From Oenococcus sp. UCMA 16435 (GTDB lineage Bacteria > Bacillota > Bacilli > Lactobacillales > Lactobacillaceae), in the NCBI GenBank assembly GCA_004010835.2, contig CP030868.2, positions 992,001 through 1,056,000 of the forward strand: DNA of 64,000 nt, read 5' to 3'. Shown here in pieces: positions 18,043-26,786 of the stretch. The translations under genes and the position numbers were made by a program. A model generated the notes under the pieces. It was not told where the DNA came from and did not search any database. It worked only from the letters and a program-made list of their open reading frames with translations. How positions within the stretch are numbered: the stretch's first letter is position 1; every line of letters begins with the position of its first letter.

Positions 18043-19677
18043 TCAGTCTTTTAGATTCGTTCCATAAGCCAGGGCGGCCCGAATAAAGGCAGCATAAAGT
18101 CCCTCCGGACGCTCGGGACGGCTTAAAAACTCCGGATGATACTGAACGGCAATAAAGAAATCATTTTGAGGATATTCAATAATTTCTATCAGAGAGTTAT
18201 CCGGTGATGTACCAGCAAAAATCATTCCTGCTTTCTCAAACTGTTTGCGATAATCATTATTAAATTCATAACGATGACGATGACGCTCAGAAATCTCCGA
18301 AACATTATTGTAAGCAGCGGCGGTCTTGGTTCCGGCTTTTAATATTGCCGGATAAGAACCCAAACGCATTGTACCGCCGATTTTCGTGATTTTCTTCTGT
18401 GAATCCATCAGGCCAACTACAGGATAAGACGTATCGGGATCCATTTCCGTTGAATTGGCATTCAACATTCCAACTGCGTCTCGTGCAAATTCGACTGAAG
18501 CCATTTGCATCCCCAGGCAAACACCGAAAAAGGGAATGTTGTTTTCACGAACATATTTAATTGCCGAAATCATACCTTCAGTCCCACGATGACCAAAGCC
18601 GCCCGGTACAATTACTCCATCAATTTTTGCTAGTTTTTCAGCAACATTATCATCTGTGAGCGTTTCGGAATTAACACTTCTCAAAATAATCTTAGAATCA
18701 ACGGCATATCCGGCATGTTTTAAAGCCTCATGCACAGAAATATAAGCATCCGGCAAATCGGTATATTTGCCGACCAGAGCAATATTGATTTTTTTAGAAA
18801 GGTGACGAATCCGGTCAACCAAGGCTCCCCATTGAGAAAGATTGGCTTTCGGCTGGGCACCTAGTCCCAACTTTTCTAAAACAACCTGGTCCATATTTTG
18901 AGCGGCCAAACTCAAAGGAACCGAATATAAGACATCCGAATCAATTGATTGAATAATTGCATCGGTCGGAACATCCGTGAATTCGGAAAGTTTTTCTTTC
19001 ATACTGTTGGTAATCGCTTTTTCAGAACGGACAACAATCATATCTGGCTGGATCCCCATACCACGCAATTCATGAACGGAATGCTGTGTCGGTTTCGTCT
19101 TTAATTCACCGGCAGCCCGTAAAAAAGGTACTAGTGAAACATGAATGTAAAAGGTATTATCGGATCCAACTTCTTTTTTCATTTGCCGAATTGCTTCAAT
19201 AAAAGCCATTGACTCAATATCGCCAATAGTTCCACCGATTTCAGTAATGATCACATCAGCTTCGGATTCTTTTGCTCCACGAAAAATCTTGTCCTTGATG
19301 GCATCAGTAACATGGGGAATAACCTGCACTGTTCTGCCCATATAATCACCGGTTCGCTCGCGATCAATAACCTCTTGATAAATTTTTCCTGAAGTAACAT
19401 TCGAATACTTATTTGTATTAATATCCATAAAACGTTCATAATGGCCAAGATCGAGATCTGTCTCAACGCCATCTTGAGTCACAAAAGTTTCGCCATGCTG
19501 ATAAGGCGACATTGTGCCCGGATCCGGATTCAAATAAGGATCGAACTTTTGAACGGTAACCGCTAGTCCCCGAGATTTCAACAAGCGGCCAAGACTCGCA
19601 GCAACAATTCCTTTTCCAAGCGAAGAAACAACCCCACCAGTTACAAAAATATATTTAGTTTGTTTCTTGTCTGTCAT
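18043..19677 (-). CDS. pyrG: CTP synthase
   Basis: The 544-residue enzyme makes CTP from UTP, ATP and glutamine. The synthetase domain begins [18 protein letters not shown] (P-loop-like, from residue 13); the class I glutaminase domain has the nucleophile Cys in FFGVCLGMQ and His/Glu in QYHPEF. Length is standard. The AGGAG Shine-Dalgarno sequence lies in the 3' arm of the leader terminator, so termination and translation are linked. The gene is in the usual rpoE-pyrG-murA order. Confidence 0.97.
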   Translation of the reverse strand: MTDKKQTKYIFVTGGVVSSLGKGIVAASLGRLLKSRGLAVTVQKFDPYLNPDPGTMSPYQHGETFVTQDGVETDLDLGHYERFMDINTNKYSNVTSGKIYQEVIDRERTGDYMGRTVQVIPHVTDAIKDKIFRGAKESEADVIITEIGGTIGDIESMAFIEAIRQMKKEVGSDNTFYIHVSLVPFLRAAGELKTKPTQHSVHELRGMGIQPDMIVVRSEKAITNSMKEKLSEFTDVPTDAIIQSIDSDVLYSVPLSLAAQNMDQVVLEKLGLGAQPKANLSQWGALVDRIRHLSKKINIALVGKYTDLPDAYISVHEALKHAGYAVDSKIILRSVNSETLTDDNVAEKLAKIDGVIVPGGFGHRGTEGMISAIKYVRENNIPFFGVCLGMQMASVEFARDAVGMLNANSTEMDPDTSYPVVGLMDSQKKITKIGGTMRLGSYPAILKAGTKTAAAYNNVSEISERHRHRYEFNNDYRKQFEKAGMIFAGTSPDNSLIEIIEYPQNDFFIAVQYHPEFLSRPERPEGLYAAFIRAALAYGTNLKD

Positions 19678-19682
19678 AAAAT

Positions 19683-19771
19683 AAAAAACTCCTGACTTAT
19701 TAGGTTAGGAGCTCGGCTCTATCTATTAGAGCGCCCTTATTCACATTACAGGTATGTTTAGCAATCGTCAA
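19683..19771 (-). promoter_or_regulatory. pyrG promoter and CTP-sensing attenuator leader
   Basis: On the minus strand: TTGACG (19771-19766), a 17-bp spacer, TAATGT (19748-19743), then six bases to a predicted start at 19736 with the transcript beginning GGGC. A terminator follows: AGCTCCT (about 19712-19707) pairs with AGGAGTT before a T6 run. This is the arrangement of Bacillus subtilis pyrG, where low CTP makes RNA polymerase add extra G residues at GGGC and the G-tail pairs with the pyrimidine-rich arm of the terminator, allowing read-through. The pieces are seen directly; the mechanism is by analogy. Confidence 0.88.
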
Positions 19772-19832
19772 GCGCTATTTCTTTAAAATAAAATCCAGGA
19801 AACTAAGGTTAAAAATGCGTCTCAATATAAAA

Positions 19833-19854
19833 ATCCCACTTAATTCAGTGGGAT
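19833..19854 (-). terminator. Intrinsic terminator of rpoE
   Basis: An 8-bp perfect stem (ATCCCACT / AGTGGGAT) with a 6-base loop and TTTTTATA on the minus strand lies 11 bases after the rpoE stop. Confidence 0.88.
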
Positions 19855-19864
19855 AAATATTTTG

Positions 19865-20449
<585 letters not shown>

Positions 20450-20476
20450 CTATATTCCTTTTTCCTGTCTAGGATG

Positions 20477-20914
20477 CTAATCTATCTTACTAACCGTTGG
20501 TGAAAATTGCAAGGTTAAATCGAATTTTCCTAAAGAATCCTTATTCTGGAACAATTCATACTTTATATGTAAGAAACCGGTCGCATCCACCTGATCGAAA
20601 TCAACGTTTTCTGTTTTAACAAGCATATCTATAATTCCTTGATCAGAGGCATATTTCGATTCAGCCAAATCGATTTTTTCATCATATACAAGTACTGTTT
20701 TACCACCATTACCAAAATAAATAACTCGGGTCTTTTCCGGGGCAATTTCCAAGCGTATAAGCTGATTTTCCATTTTATAAAGAATTGTATAAGAATGATC
20801 TTCGTTTAACAGCAAATCCCCTTGAACCGCTTGATTGACAGTCTGTTGTTCACCGGCTTGATCAATTTTTGAAGCGATTTTAATATTAATAACTGATTTA
20901 AAACTATCTCTCAT
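20477..20914 (-). CDS. DUF1934 (YwiB-like) beta-barrel protein
   Basis: Taking ATG 20914 as the start gives 145 residues; an upstream in-frame start at 20941 lies beyond the predicted promoter. The protein is strand-rich (INIKIASKID, SYTILYKMENQLIRLEI, LHIKYELFQN, KFDLTLQFSP) and fits the DUF1934 calycin-like family, function unknown. It precedes rpoE by 27 bases. There is no Shine-Dalgarno sequence, and TATAAT lies seven bases before the ATG, so the mRNA is probably leaderless. Confidence 0.75.
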   Translation of the reverse strand: MRDSFKSVINIKIASKIDQAGEQQTVNQAVQGDLLLNEDHSYTILYKMENQLIRLEIAPEKTRVIYFGNGGKTVLVYDEKIDLAESKYASDQGIIDMLVKTENVDFDQVDATGFLHIKYELFQNKDSLGKFDLTLQFSPTVSKID

Positions 20915-20921
20915 TAATAAA

Positions 20922-20959
20922 ATTATACAGTTGTTCAACAATAGTCTAAAATCTAGTTA
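20922..20959. promoter_or_regulatory. Divergent promoter pair predicting two leaderless mRNAs
   Basis: Leftward: TATAAT (20927-20922) then 7 bases to ATG 20914. Rightward: TATACA (20924-20929), 17-bp spacer, TAAAAT (20947-20952), then 7 bases to ATG 20960. Neither start has a Shine-Dalgarno sequence, and a 7-base gap places transcription start at the A of each ATG. The perfect palindrome TTGTTCAACAA (20931-20941) lies between the two -10 elements. Confidence 0.6.
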
Positions 20960-22252
20960 ATGACAACTCTTAATTCTGAAAAAGTCTTTCGCGATCCAAT
21001 TCTCGGTTTTATCCATGTTGATGATTCGATTATTCTGGATTTAATCAATTCCCATGAGATGCAACGCTTGCGTCGGATAAAACATCTCGGAGTGGCAAAT
21101 TTGGTTTTTCATGGCGGTGAACAATCACGTTTTCAACATTCATTGGGTGTTTATGAAATATCTCGACGAATGATCAAAGCGCTTGATGATAACGAGAAAT
21201 TTGCCAATGAAAGGCACTGGGACCATAAAAACGATTTATTGGTTCAAGCCGCGGCTTTACTCCATGATGTTGGTCACGGAGCTTATTCCCACACTTTTGA
21301 GCACTTATTCAATACAGTTCACGAACAGTTTACTCAAAGAATTATTGTCGATCCAAGTACTGAAGTGAACGCTATTTTAAAGACCGTCTCAAATGATTTT
21401 CCGAAACAGGTTGCAGCGGTGATTGGAAAAAATTATCCGGATAAGCGAGTTGTCCAGCTAATAAGCTCACAGTTGGATGCCGATCGAATGGATTACTTAT
21501 TGAGAGACGCTTATTATACCGGAGCCGAATACGGTCGGTATGATATCGAAAGAATCCTTCGTTTGATGCGACCAATCGAAAATGGTTTTGCCTTTGATAT
21601 CGCTGGTGTTCATTCAATTGAAGATTATGTTATTTCTCGTTACCAAATGTATTTACAAGTTTATTTTCATCCTGTTTCACGCGGAATGGAAGTTGTTTTG
21701 GAAAATCTGCTTATTCGTGCGCAGGAAATATTCGATAAAGATCCAAATAGTTCGATTTTCTTCCCCATAATCAGACCTATTTTCGCTTTAAAAAACAAAA
21801 TCGATATTCAAGACTATATCTCTTTGGATGATTCGGTTTTTAATACCGCTTTTAATATTTGGCAGAAAGTCGATGATAAGATTTTGGCTGATCTTTCCAA
21901 ACGTTTCTTAGACCGCAAGCCTTTAAAATCAATTGTTCTAAATGAAAAAACAAAAACCCTCATCCCTAATCTTAAAAAAAAGATCAAGGCTCGTGGGTTC
22001 GATCCGAAATATTATACTGGTGAAAATGACGCAACCGATCTTCCTTATGAAAGTTACTCGCCAAAAACCGGTGAAGAAGGAATTAAATTTGTTTATCCTG
22101 ATGGCCAGCAAGCCGAGCTTTCAGAATTAAGCCCATTAGTTGAGGCAATCAACGGAAAAGAATCAATCGATCGACGCTTCTTTTTTCCAAGAGAAATGCT
22201 TAGCGATCCAGAAATTAATCAGCTTTATCTAAAGTATAAGAAAACTTACTAA
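20960..22252 (+). CDS. HD-domain phosphohydrolase (YwfO/dGTPase-like)
   Basis: The 430-residue protein shows the HD superfamily metal ligands: an early His in SRFQHSLGVYE (about residue 60), the HD pair in LLHDVGHGAYSH, and the Asp in SQLDADRMDYLLRDAYYTG. The order and length match YwfO of Bacillus and its Enterococcus relatives, dNTP triphosphohydrolases regulated by nucleotides. It would cleave dNTPs to nucleoside and triphosphate in the cytoplasm. It is read alone, divergent from the DUF1934-rpoE group, and faces a Usp gene. Confidence 0.88.
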   Translation: MTTLNSEKVFRDPILGFIHVDDSIILDLINSHEMQRLRRIKHLGVANLVFHGGEQSRFQHSLGVYEISRRMIKALDDNEKFANERHWDHKNDLLVQAAALLHDVGHGAYSHTFEHLFNTVHEQFTQRIIVDPSTEVNAILKTVSNDFPKQVAAVIGKNYPDKRVVQLISSQLDADRMDYLLRDAYYTGAEYGRYDIERILRLMRPIENGFAFDIAGVHSIEDYVISRYQMYLQVYFHPVSRGMEVVLENLLIRAQEIFDKDPNSSIFFPIIRPIFALKNKIDIQDYISLDDSVFNTAFNIWQKVDDKILADLSKRFLDRKPLKSIVLNEKTKTLIPNLKKKIKARGFDPKYYTGENDATDLPYESYSPKTGEEGIKFVYPDGQQAELSELSPLVEAINGKESIDRRFFFPREMLSDPEINQLYLKYKKTY

Positions 22253-22285
22253 AATTCCAAAGAAACTAATTAATTCAAGAACCAA

Positions 22286-22792
22286 TTATTCACGATTCAA
22301 AAAACCGATTTTCTCTTCGTCTTCAGCCGTTTTTTTGTCGCGAATAATCGTGACCGATACAGGAGCCGTTCTGGCAATATAGCTTGCTTGAGAACCCAAA
22401 TGACTTGACCATCCGGTTCTTGAATGTGCCCCAACAACGACCAAATCAATGTCTGTGTGCGGCAGGACATCTTTAACAACAGTTTCACCGGCGTTATCGC
22501 CTTGGGCAAACATTTTTTCCACCCGATCGGTTTTCAAACCGGAATTTTTAGCCATTTGTTGATAATCTATTAATGCTTTATCGATTCGATCTTGAAGTTG
22601 ATTCATTTCATTAGCGTCCAAACGAGTCGTTACGGGCAGTTCATCTTCTTCAAGAACAGATAAAATTGTTAATTTTGCATGATCTTCCTGAGATTGATGA
22701 ATAGCAAAGCTTAAAGCAGATTGGCCTTGTGGCGAATCATCGACAGCGGCAAGAACATGTTTGAATTGTTTTGGTTCGAATTTACTAACCAT
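22286..22792 (-). CDS. Universal stress protein (UspA family)
   Basis: The 168-residue protein has the Usp fold: a first strand HVLAAVDDSPQGQSAL, and a C-terminal nucleotide-binding pattern VVGAHSRTGWSSHLGSQASYIARTAPVSVTII (G-2x-G-9x-G-S/T). This suggests an ATP-binding member. It lies at the end of a minus-strand metal-transport cluster. A second Usp at 24419 is related. Confidence 0.9.
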   Translation of the reverse strand: MVSKFEPKQFKHVLAAVDDSPQGQSALSFAIHQSQEDHAKLTILSVLEEDELPVTTRLDANEMNQLQDRIDKALIDYQQMAKNSGLKTDRVEKMFAQGDNAGETVVKDVLPHTDIDLVVVGAHSRTGWSSHLGSQASYIARTAPVSVTIIRDKKTAEDEEKIGFLNRE

Positions 22793-22870
22793 GAGTGCTC
22801 CATGTTTCTTTACGAAATTAAGAAATACAAATTTTCTATCTAAACCCGGTAATAATCTAAATGGTCATAA

Positions 22871-22977
22871 GCCTGCTGTAAATAAAGGGCTCAGTGCCTG
22901 TAGAAAAAACCTGTGAGATCATTATAGGCTGTTGGAGCCCATATTACTTCCCAAGCTAAATTATCGTATAAGCAGGC
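22871..22977. other. Candidate structured RNA element (three nested stems)
   Basis: Three inverted pairs are nested in this 193-bp gap: GCCTGCT (22871-22877) with AGCAGGC (22971-22977); GGGCTC (22887-22892) with GAGCCC (22935-22940); GCCT (22896-22899) with AGGC (22926-22929). The inner arm loop holds an A6 tract. It sits between a VIT1-like gene and a Usp gene. I cannot match it to a known riboswitch; the shape (closing stem, wide asymmetric bubble, inner stem) recalls 6S RNA but the evidence is weak. A minus-strand promoter-like pair (TTGATT, 17 bp, GATAAT) overlaps the right arm. Confidence 0.4.
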
Positions 22978-22984
22978 CCGAGAA

Positions 22985-23668
22985 TCAAAAAAGTTTTCCA
23001 ATATAGTAATGAATTGCAACAGTTATCAGTCCAATGACGATATTTCGGATAATCGCCGGTCGTAAACGAAAGTGGCCAAGTTTGGCAGCCAGACTTCCGG
23101 TAATCGCAACGGCACAAGTCGTTGCGGCAATTGTCCCGGAAAACTTGAACTGGTTGGGCAATAAAAGCATGGCCGACAGTGGAAACAGGCCGCCCAAAGC
23201 CGCACTGATCAGGGAACTAAAAGCCGCTCCCCAGGGGTTTACATATTGGCCGATCTTTAAAGTGTATTTACTATAGACAAGCGACTCGATCTCGTGCTTT
23301 TGAATTAATTCATCAGCGATCGAATAGGCCGTTTGTTGATTGACACCCCGGTTGATATAACTTTTGGCAATTGTTTTACGAGCATAGCCTTTATCGTGGG
23401 CGATTTGTTTTTCTTCGATTTTGATAACCGCCCGTTCGATCTCGCGCTGGGCGGAAACCGAAGCGTATTCCCCGGCGGCCATTGAAAAAGCACAGGACAA
23501 TAAATCGGAAAAGCCAGCCACGAGAATTAAAAAATTATTACTCGTAGCCGCGGCCGTTGAAAAAAGCACGCCGACAACTGTTAGGATCCCGTCGTTAGAA
23601 CCCAGGACCCCGGCTCTGATCTTGTTTAGACGCTGCTCTAAAGTCTGCTTGTTTTTTGAATTTATCAT
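22985..23668 (-). CDS. VIT1/CCC1-family metal transporter, copy 2
   Basis: The 227-residue membrane protein begins IRAGVLGSNDGILTVVGVL and has SMAAGEYASVSAQREIERA, the family's metal-binding second helix, then a charged loop and three C-terminal hydrophobic segments (five in all). Family members move Fe2+ or Mn2+ out of the cytosol. It overlaps copy 1 by four bases (ATGA), so the pair is co-translated and may form a heterodimer. The gene is visibly richer in G+C than its neighbours. Confidence 0.88.
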   Translation of the reverse strand: MINSKNKQTLEQRLNKIRAGVLGSNDGILTVVGVLFSTAAATSNNFLILVAGFSDLLSCAFSMAAGEYASVSAQREIERAVIKIEEKQIAHDKGYARKTIAKSYINRGVNQQTAYSIADELIQKHEIESLVYSKYTLKIGQYVNPWGAAFSSLISAALGGLFPLSAMLLLPNQFKFSGTIAATTCAVAITGSLAAKLGHFRLRPAIIRNIVIGLITVAIHYYIGKLF

Positions 23669-24357
23669 CGATGCAAGAGCCTCCCGATCAAGTAGGTCGT
23701 CGTCATGGTAAACAAGCCGGAAAGGACATTTCTGATCATGCTCTTTTTTCGATCGTTGTTGCCGATTAAAGCAGCCAGATAGCCCGTGATTATCAGGGCA
23801 ATCAAGACACCGAAATAAGTTGAAGCAACCTTATAGGAGCGGCTGACCAGTAAAATCGCCAGCATCGGCAGGGTGGCACCGATTGGGAAACTGATAAAAG
23901 AGGCCAGGGCCGCATGATAAGGATTGATTTTATCGCGGATGTTAAATCCGTGTTTAACGCGCACGGCCGTTTCGATTGCTTTGGATCTCATCATTTCATC
24001 AGCAGCTTCTTGAGCAAGCTTTTGGGAAATATCGTCTCTAAGCAAGGAATCCTTTACTAAAGAAATCTGTTGATCAAAGGATTCCTGATTAGCAATCCTT
24101 TCTTTTTCAATCGCCGCATTCTCGGCGTCACGCTGGCCGTGGACCGAGACGTATTCCCCGGCGGCCATTGATATCATACCGGCGATCGTCCCGGCAAAAC
24201 CGGCAATAAAGATCACCCAATTGTCATTATCACGACCCTGGGTTGCGGCAAAGACACCCAGGACAATCCCGGCGACCGAAATAATGCCGTCGTTTGCGCC
24301 CATGACACTGGCCCGGACGACATTGATCTTCTCAGCTAAATTCATATTCCTCTCCAT
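23665..24357 (-). CDS. VIT1/CCC1-family metal transporter, copy 1
   Basis: The 230-residue protein is a paralogue of copy 2, with VRASVMGANDGIISVAGIV, SMAAGEYVSVHGQRDAENA and a C-terminal membrane half. The DNA of both copies shares an identical stretch around the AAGEY motif, suggesting duplication or conversion. Its G+C content is high for the window. It probably exports Mn2+ or Fe2+ and balances the importer MntH encoded just upstream. GGAGAGG lies before the ATG. Confidence 0.88.
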   Translation of the reverse strand: MERNMNLAEKINVVRASVMGANDGIISVAGIVLGVFAATQGRDNDNWVIFIAGFAGTIAGMISMAAGEYVSVHGQRDAENAAIEKERIANQESFDQQISLVKDSLLRDDISQKLAQEAADEMMRSKAIETAVRVKHGFNIRDKINPYHAALASFISFPIGATLPMLAILLVSRSYKVASTYFGVLIALIITGYLAALIGNNDRKKSMIRNVLSGLFTMTTTYLIGRLLHR

Positions 24358-24360
24358 ATA

Positions 24361-24391
24361 AATAAAAATGGATATTTAATCCATTTTTATT
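24361..24391 (-). terminator. Hairpin between the Usp and VIT1 genes
   Basis: A perfect 13-bp inverted repeat (AATAAAAATGGAT, 24361-24373; complement 24379-24391) with a 5-base loop follows the Usp stop. The stem is AT-rich and sits in the leader of the VIT1 pair, so it may end the Usp transcript or attenuate the next genes. Confidence 0.65.
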
Positions 24392-24418
24392 TTAAAAACT
24401 TAATCTCTATTTTGAATC

Positions 24419-24865
24419 TTATCTGATAATTAAGACAGAAATAGGTGCATATTTAGCCATATAAGCAGCTTGTGAACCAAAATATTTACTAATTCCTTTT
24501 TTTGAAAGCGAACCGATAATCAAAAGATCGGCTTTTGTAGCCGGAATGACATTTTTAACAATCGTCTCTCCGGCATCACCTTCATCGACGATTGTTTTAA
24601 TGTCTTTTACGCCGGCTTTTTTAGCAATATCTCGATATTTTTTTAAATGTTCGACTAATTCGTCGCGTTCGCCATGAACATAATCTTTGGTTAAAGCTTG
24701 GTAAACATTCATTTCATCGTTCTCTAAAATTGAACTAATGATTAACGTTGCATCATCTTTAACGGTTCTTCTGACTGCGTATTGAAAGGCTAATTGTGCA
24801 TCGGCCGAATCATCGACACCAACAAGAATCCTATTAAAAACTTTATCTACTGGTTTTTCAGTCAT
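24419..24865 (-). CDS. Universal stress protein (UspA family)
   Basis: The 148-residue protein has RILVGVDDSADAQLAF at the N-terminus and the ATP-binding pattern IIGSLSKKGISKYFGSQAAYMA near the C-terminus. Usp genes next to mntH are common in lactobacilli, which suggests a role in metal or oxidative stress. It starts 92 bases after the mntH stop on the same strand. Confidence 0.92.
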   Translation of the reverse strand: MTEKPVDKVFNRILVGVDDSADAQLAFQYAVRRTVKDDATLIISSILENDEMNVYQALTKDYVHGERDELVEHLKKYRDIAKKAGVKDIKTIVDEGDAGETIVKNVIPATKADLLIIGSLSKKGISKYFGSQAAYMAKYAPISVLIIR

Positions 24866-24957
24866 TCTAGTATCCTTTCTTAGACAATTTATTCAGTTTT
24901 GTATCTGCCGCATCCGCTTACAGAAATAGAATCATTTCTCGAGTTGTCGAAAAGATC

Positions 24958-26556
24958 TTAATCTTCGACACTAACGATTGAGTGATTTTTCAGTTGATAA
25001 CGTTTATTACCCTTTAATATTTCAACGATTGTCCACGCCAGCAAGGCTACGATAGCGATAATTAAAGCATAGGCAATAAGATTGGCTAGAAATAATTGGG
25101 ATTTGGTCGCATTATCACCAAAGAAAGCAGCTATCTGTCCGTTAGCTCCAGGCAAATTGTACAAATTTAGAAAAGTCAAACTAATAACTGAAACCCAACC
25201 CAGGATTTTAACCCACATTGTGTTTTTAAAACGATTGCCCATTTCAATATCACTATCTGTAAACATCAGCAGAGGCAGCATTGAAAATGGCAACGCAAAG
25301 GCTAAAAAGACCTGTGAATTATTCATTAACGTATTTAGAGCTTCGTGTTCGGCAATAGCACTTTGCCCGCTCGTCATCGAAACACAGATTAGAACCGGAA
25401 TTACGGAAATCAAACGAGTCACTAAACGACGCAACCACAGAGGCATTTTCATATGAACAAAACCTTCCATAATTACCTGGCCGGTTAAAGTACCGGTAAT
25501 TGTCGAATTTTGACCAGAAGCAAGTAATGCAACGGCAAACAAAGTCGATAGAATACCGGTCTTTGCGACACTAATTAAAATTCCATTACTTAAAGTAGAC
25601 GTATCGGATAAAGCTTCGAATAGACCAAAGAACGAAGGATCTTTAACAGCTCCGGACTTAAATACAGCAACACCCATGATTAAAAGCAATGCGTTAACAA
25701 AGAAAGCAGCTGTTAACTGAATATTAGAATCCCAACTGGAAAAACGTACTGTCCTGGCAACATCTTCTTCGTCATCATGATCAATTTTTCGGGTCTGCGA
25801 AATAGCTGAATGCAAGTATAAATTATGGGGCATAACCGTTGCACCAATAATTCCCAATGAACCAGTTAATGGTGTTTGGCCACCAATATACGGCGTAGTT
25901 GAAAATGCCTTGGTGCTGGGAACGAGTCCTGCAATAACACCGCTCCAATTTGGATCAGAAAGAGCTACTTGATAAACGAAAACAAATAGGATTACAAGAA
26001 TCAAAGCGACAACAATTGCTTCTATCTTTCGAAAACCGATTTTCGTCAGTAACAATAACAAAAGAACATCAAAAACCGTTATGAAGACCGCAATGACCAA
26101 CGGAATATGGAACAACAAATATAACGCAATCGCAGCCCCGATAACTTCGGCAATATCGGTTGCCATAATTGCCAACTCGGTCATAATCCATAAAACAATC
26201 CCCAACGATTTACTGGTCCTGGCACGAATTGCCTGAGCCAAATCCATTTGAGAAACAATCCCCAACTTTGCTGCCATGTATTGCAGCAGCATCGCAATCA
26301 GACTTGAAATCAGGATCGTCGACATCAACATATACTGAAAATTCTGACCACCGGTAATGGAAGTCGACCAATTACCTGGATCCATATAGCCAACCGCTAC
26401 AAGAGCTCCGGGACCCGAATAAGCAAATAAGGTTCGCCAAAAACCGCGCCCTTTGGGTACCTTGATAGTGCCATTAATCTCCTCTAACGAAGGACCATTC
26501 GCATAATGAATTAAGCCATGATTTCTGCGAGCTTTTCCTTCAGTATTTTCGCTCAT
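24958..26556 (-). CDS. mntH: Nramp-family Mn2+/H+ importer
   Basis: The 532-residue protein has about 11 membrane segments. The metal-binding DPGN motif is in GYMDPGNWSTSITGG (TM1), and the partner MPHNLYLHS motif in TM6. This is diagnostic for proton-coupled manganese uptake. Lactic acid bacteria accumulate Mn2+ against oxidative stress, so control by MntR is expected, but I cannot point to a clear MntR box. The 5' leader forms a long hairpin (26580-26648). Confidence 0.95.
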   Translation of the reverse strand: MSENTEGKARRNHGLIHYANGPSLEEINGTIKVPKGRGFWRTLFAYSGPGALVAVGYMDPGNWSTSITGGQNFQYMLMSTILISSLIAMLLQYMAAKLGIVSQMDLAQAIRARTSKSLGIVLWIMTELAIMATDIAEVIGAAIALYLLFHIPLVIAVFITVFDVLLLLLLTKIGFRKIEAIVVALILVILFVFVYQVALSDPNWSGVIAGLVPSTKAFSTTPYIGGQTPLTGSLGIIGATVMPHNLYLHSAISQTRKIDHDDEEDVARTVRFSSWDSNIQLTAAFFVNALLLIMGVAVFKSGAVKDPSFFGLFEALSDTSTLSNGILISVAKTGILSTLFAVALLASGQNSTITGTLTGQVIMEGFVHMKMPLWLRRLVTRLISVIPVLICVSMTSGQSAIAEHEALNTLMNNSQVFLAFALPFSMLPLLMFTDSDIEMGNRFKNTMWVKILGWVSVISLTFLNLYNLPGANGQIAAFFGDNATKSQLFLANLIAYALIIAIVALLAWTIVEILKGNKRYQLKNHSIVSVED

Positions 26557-26579
26557 GATAAATATAACCTCTCATTTCT

Positions 26580-26648
26580 GAAAGAATCAATTCAAAAGGA
26601 CTATCAAAAAGGCTGAAAAAGTTCTTTGATAGAAAAGTTGAATCTTTC
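26580..26648 (-). promoter_or_regulatory. Structured mntH 5' leader
   Basis: On the minus strand GAAAGATTCAA pairs with TTGATTCTTTC (one bulge each side), and inside it CTATCAAA (26632-26625) pairs with TTTGATAG (26608-26601). The hairpin ends just before the Shine-Dalgarno region of mntH, with no T run after it, so it is not a simple terminator. It does not match the Mn riboswitch consensus as I know it. Confidence 0.5.
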
Positions 26649-26749
26649 AATAAAAAATAAATCTGGCTATTTCCTGTTTATCATATCTGTCAATCCACTT
26701 GAATGTGGGTAGCTGATAAATAAAAACTAACCAATTTCACTATACAATA

Positions 26750-26774
26750 AAAAACGCCTTTGTTAGGCGTTTTT
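26750..26774 (-). terminator. Terminator of the trpS-mvaA-ppcA-sirtuin-CDF operon
   Basis: A 10-bp stem (AAAAACGCCT / AGGCGTTTTT) with a 5-base loop and a T tract lies 13 bases after the CDF stop. Confidence 0.9.
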
Positions 26775-26786
26775 CCGTTAAATCAT

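Noticed and set aside
24361..24391. Perfect 13-bp inverted repeat as an insertion-sequence end
   Set aside because: No second copy or transposase is present; a terminator or leader hairpin explains it better.
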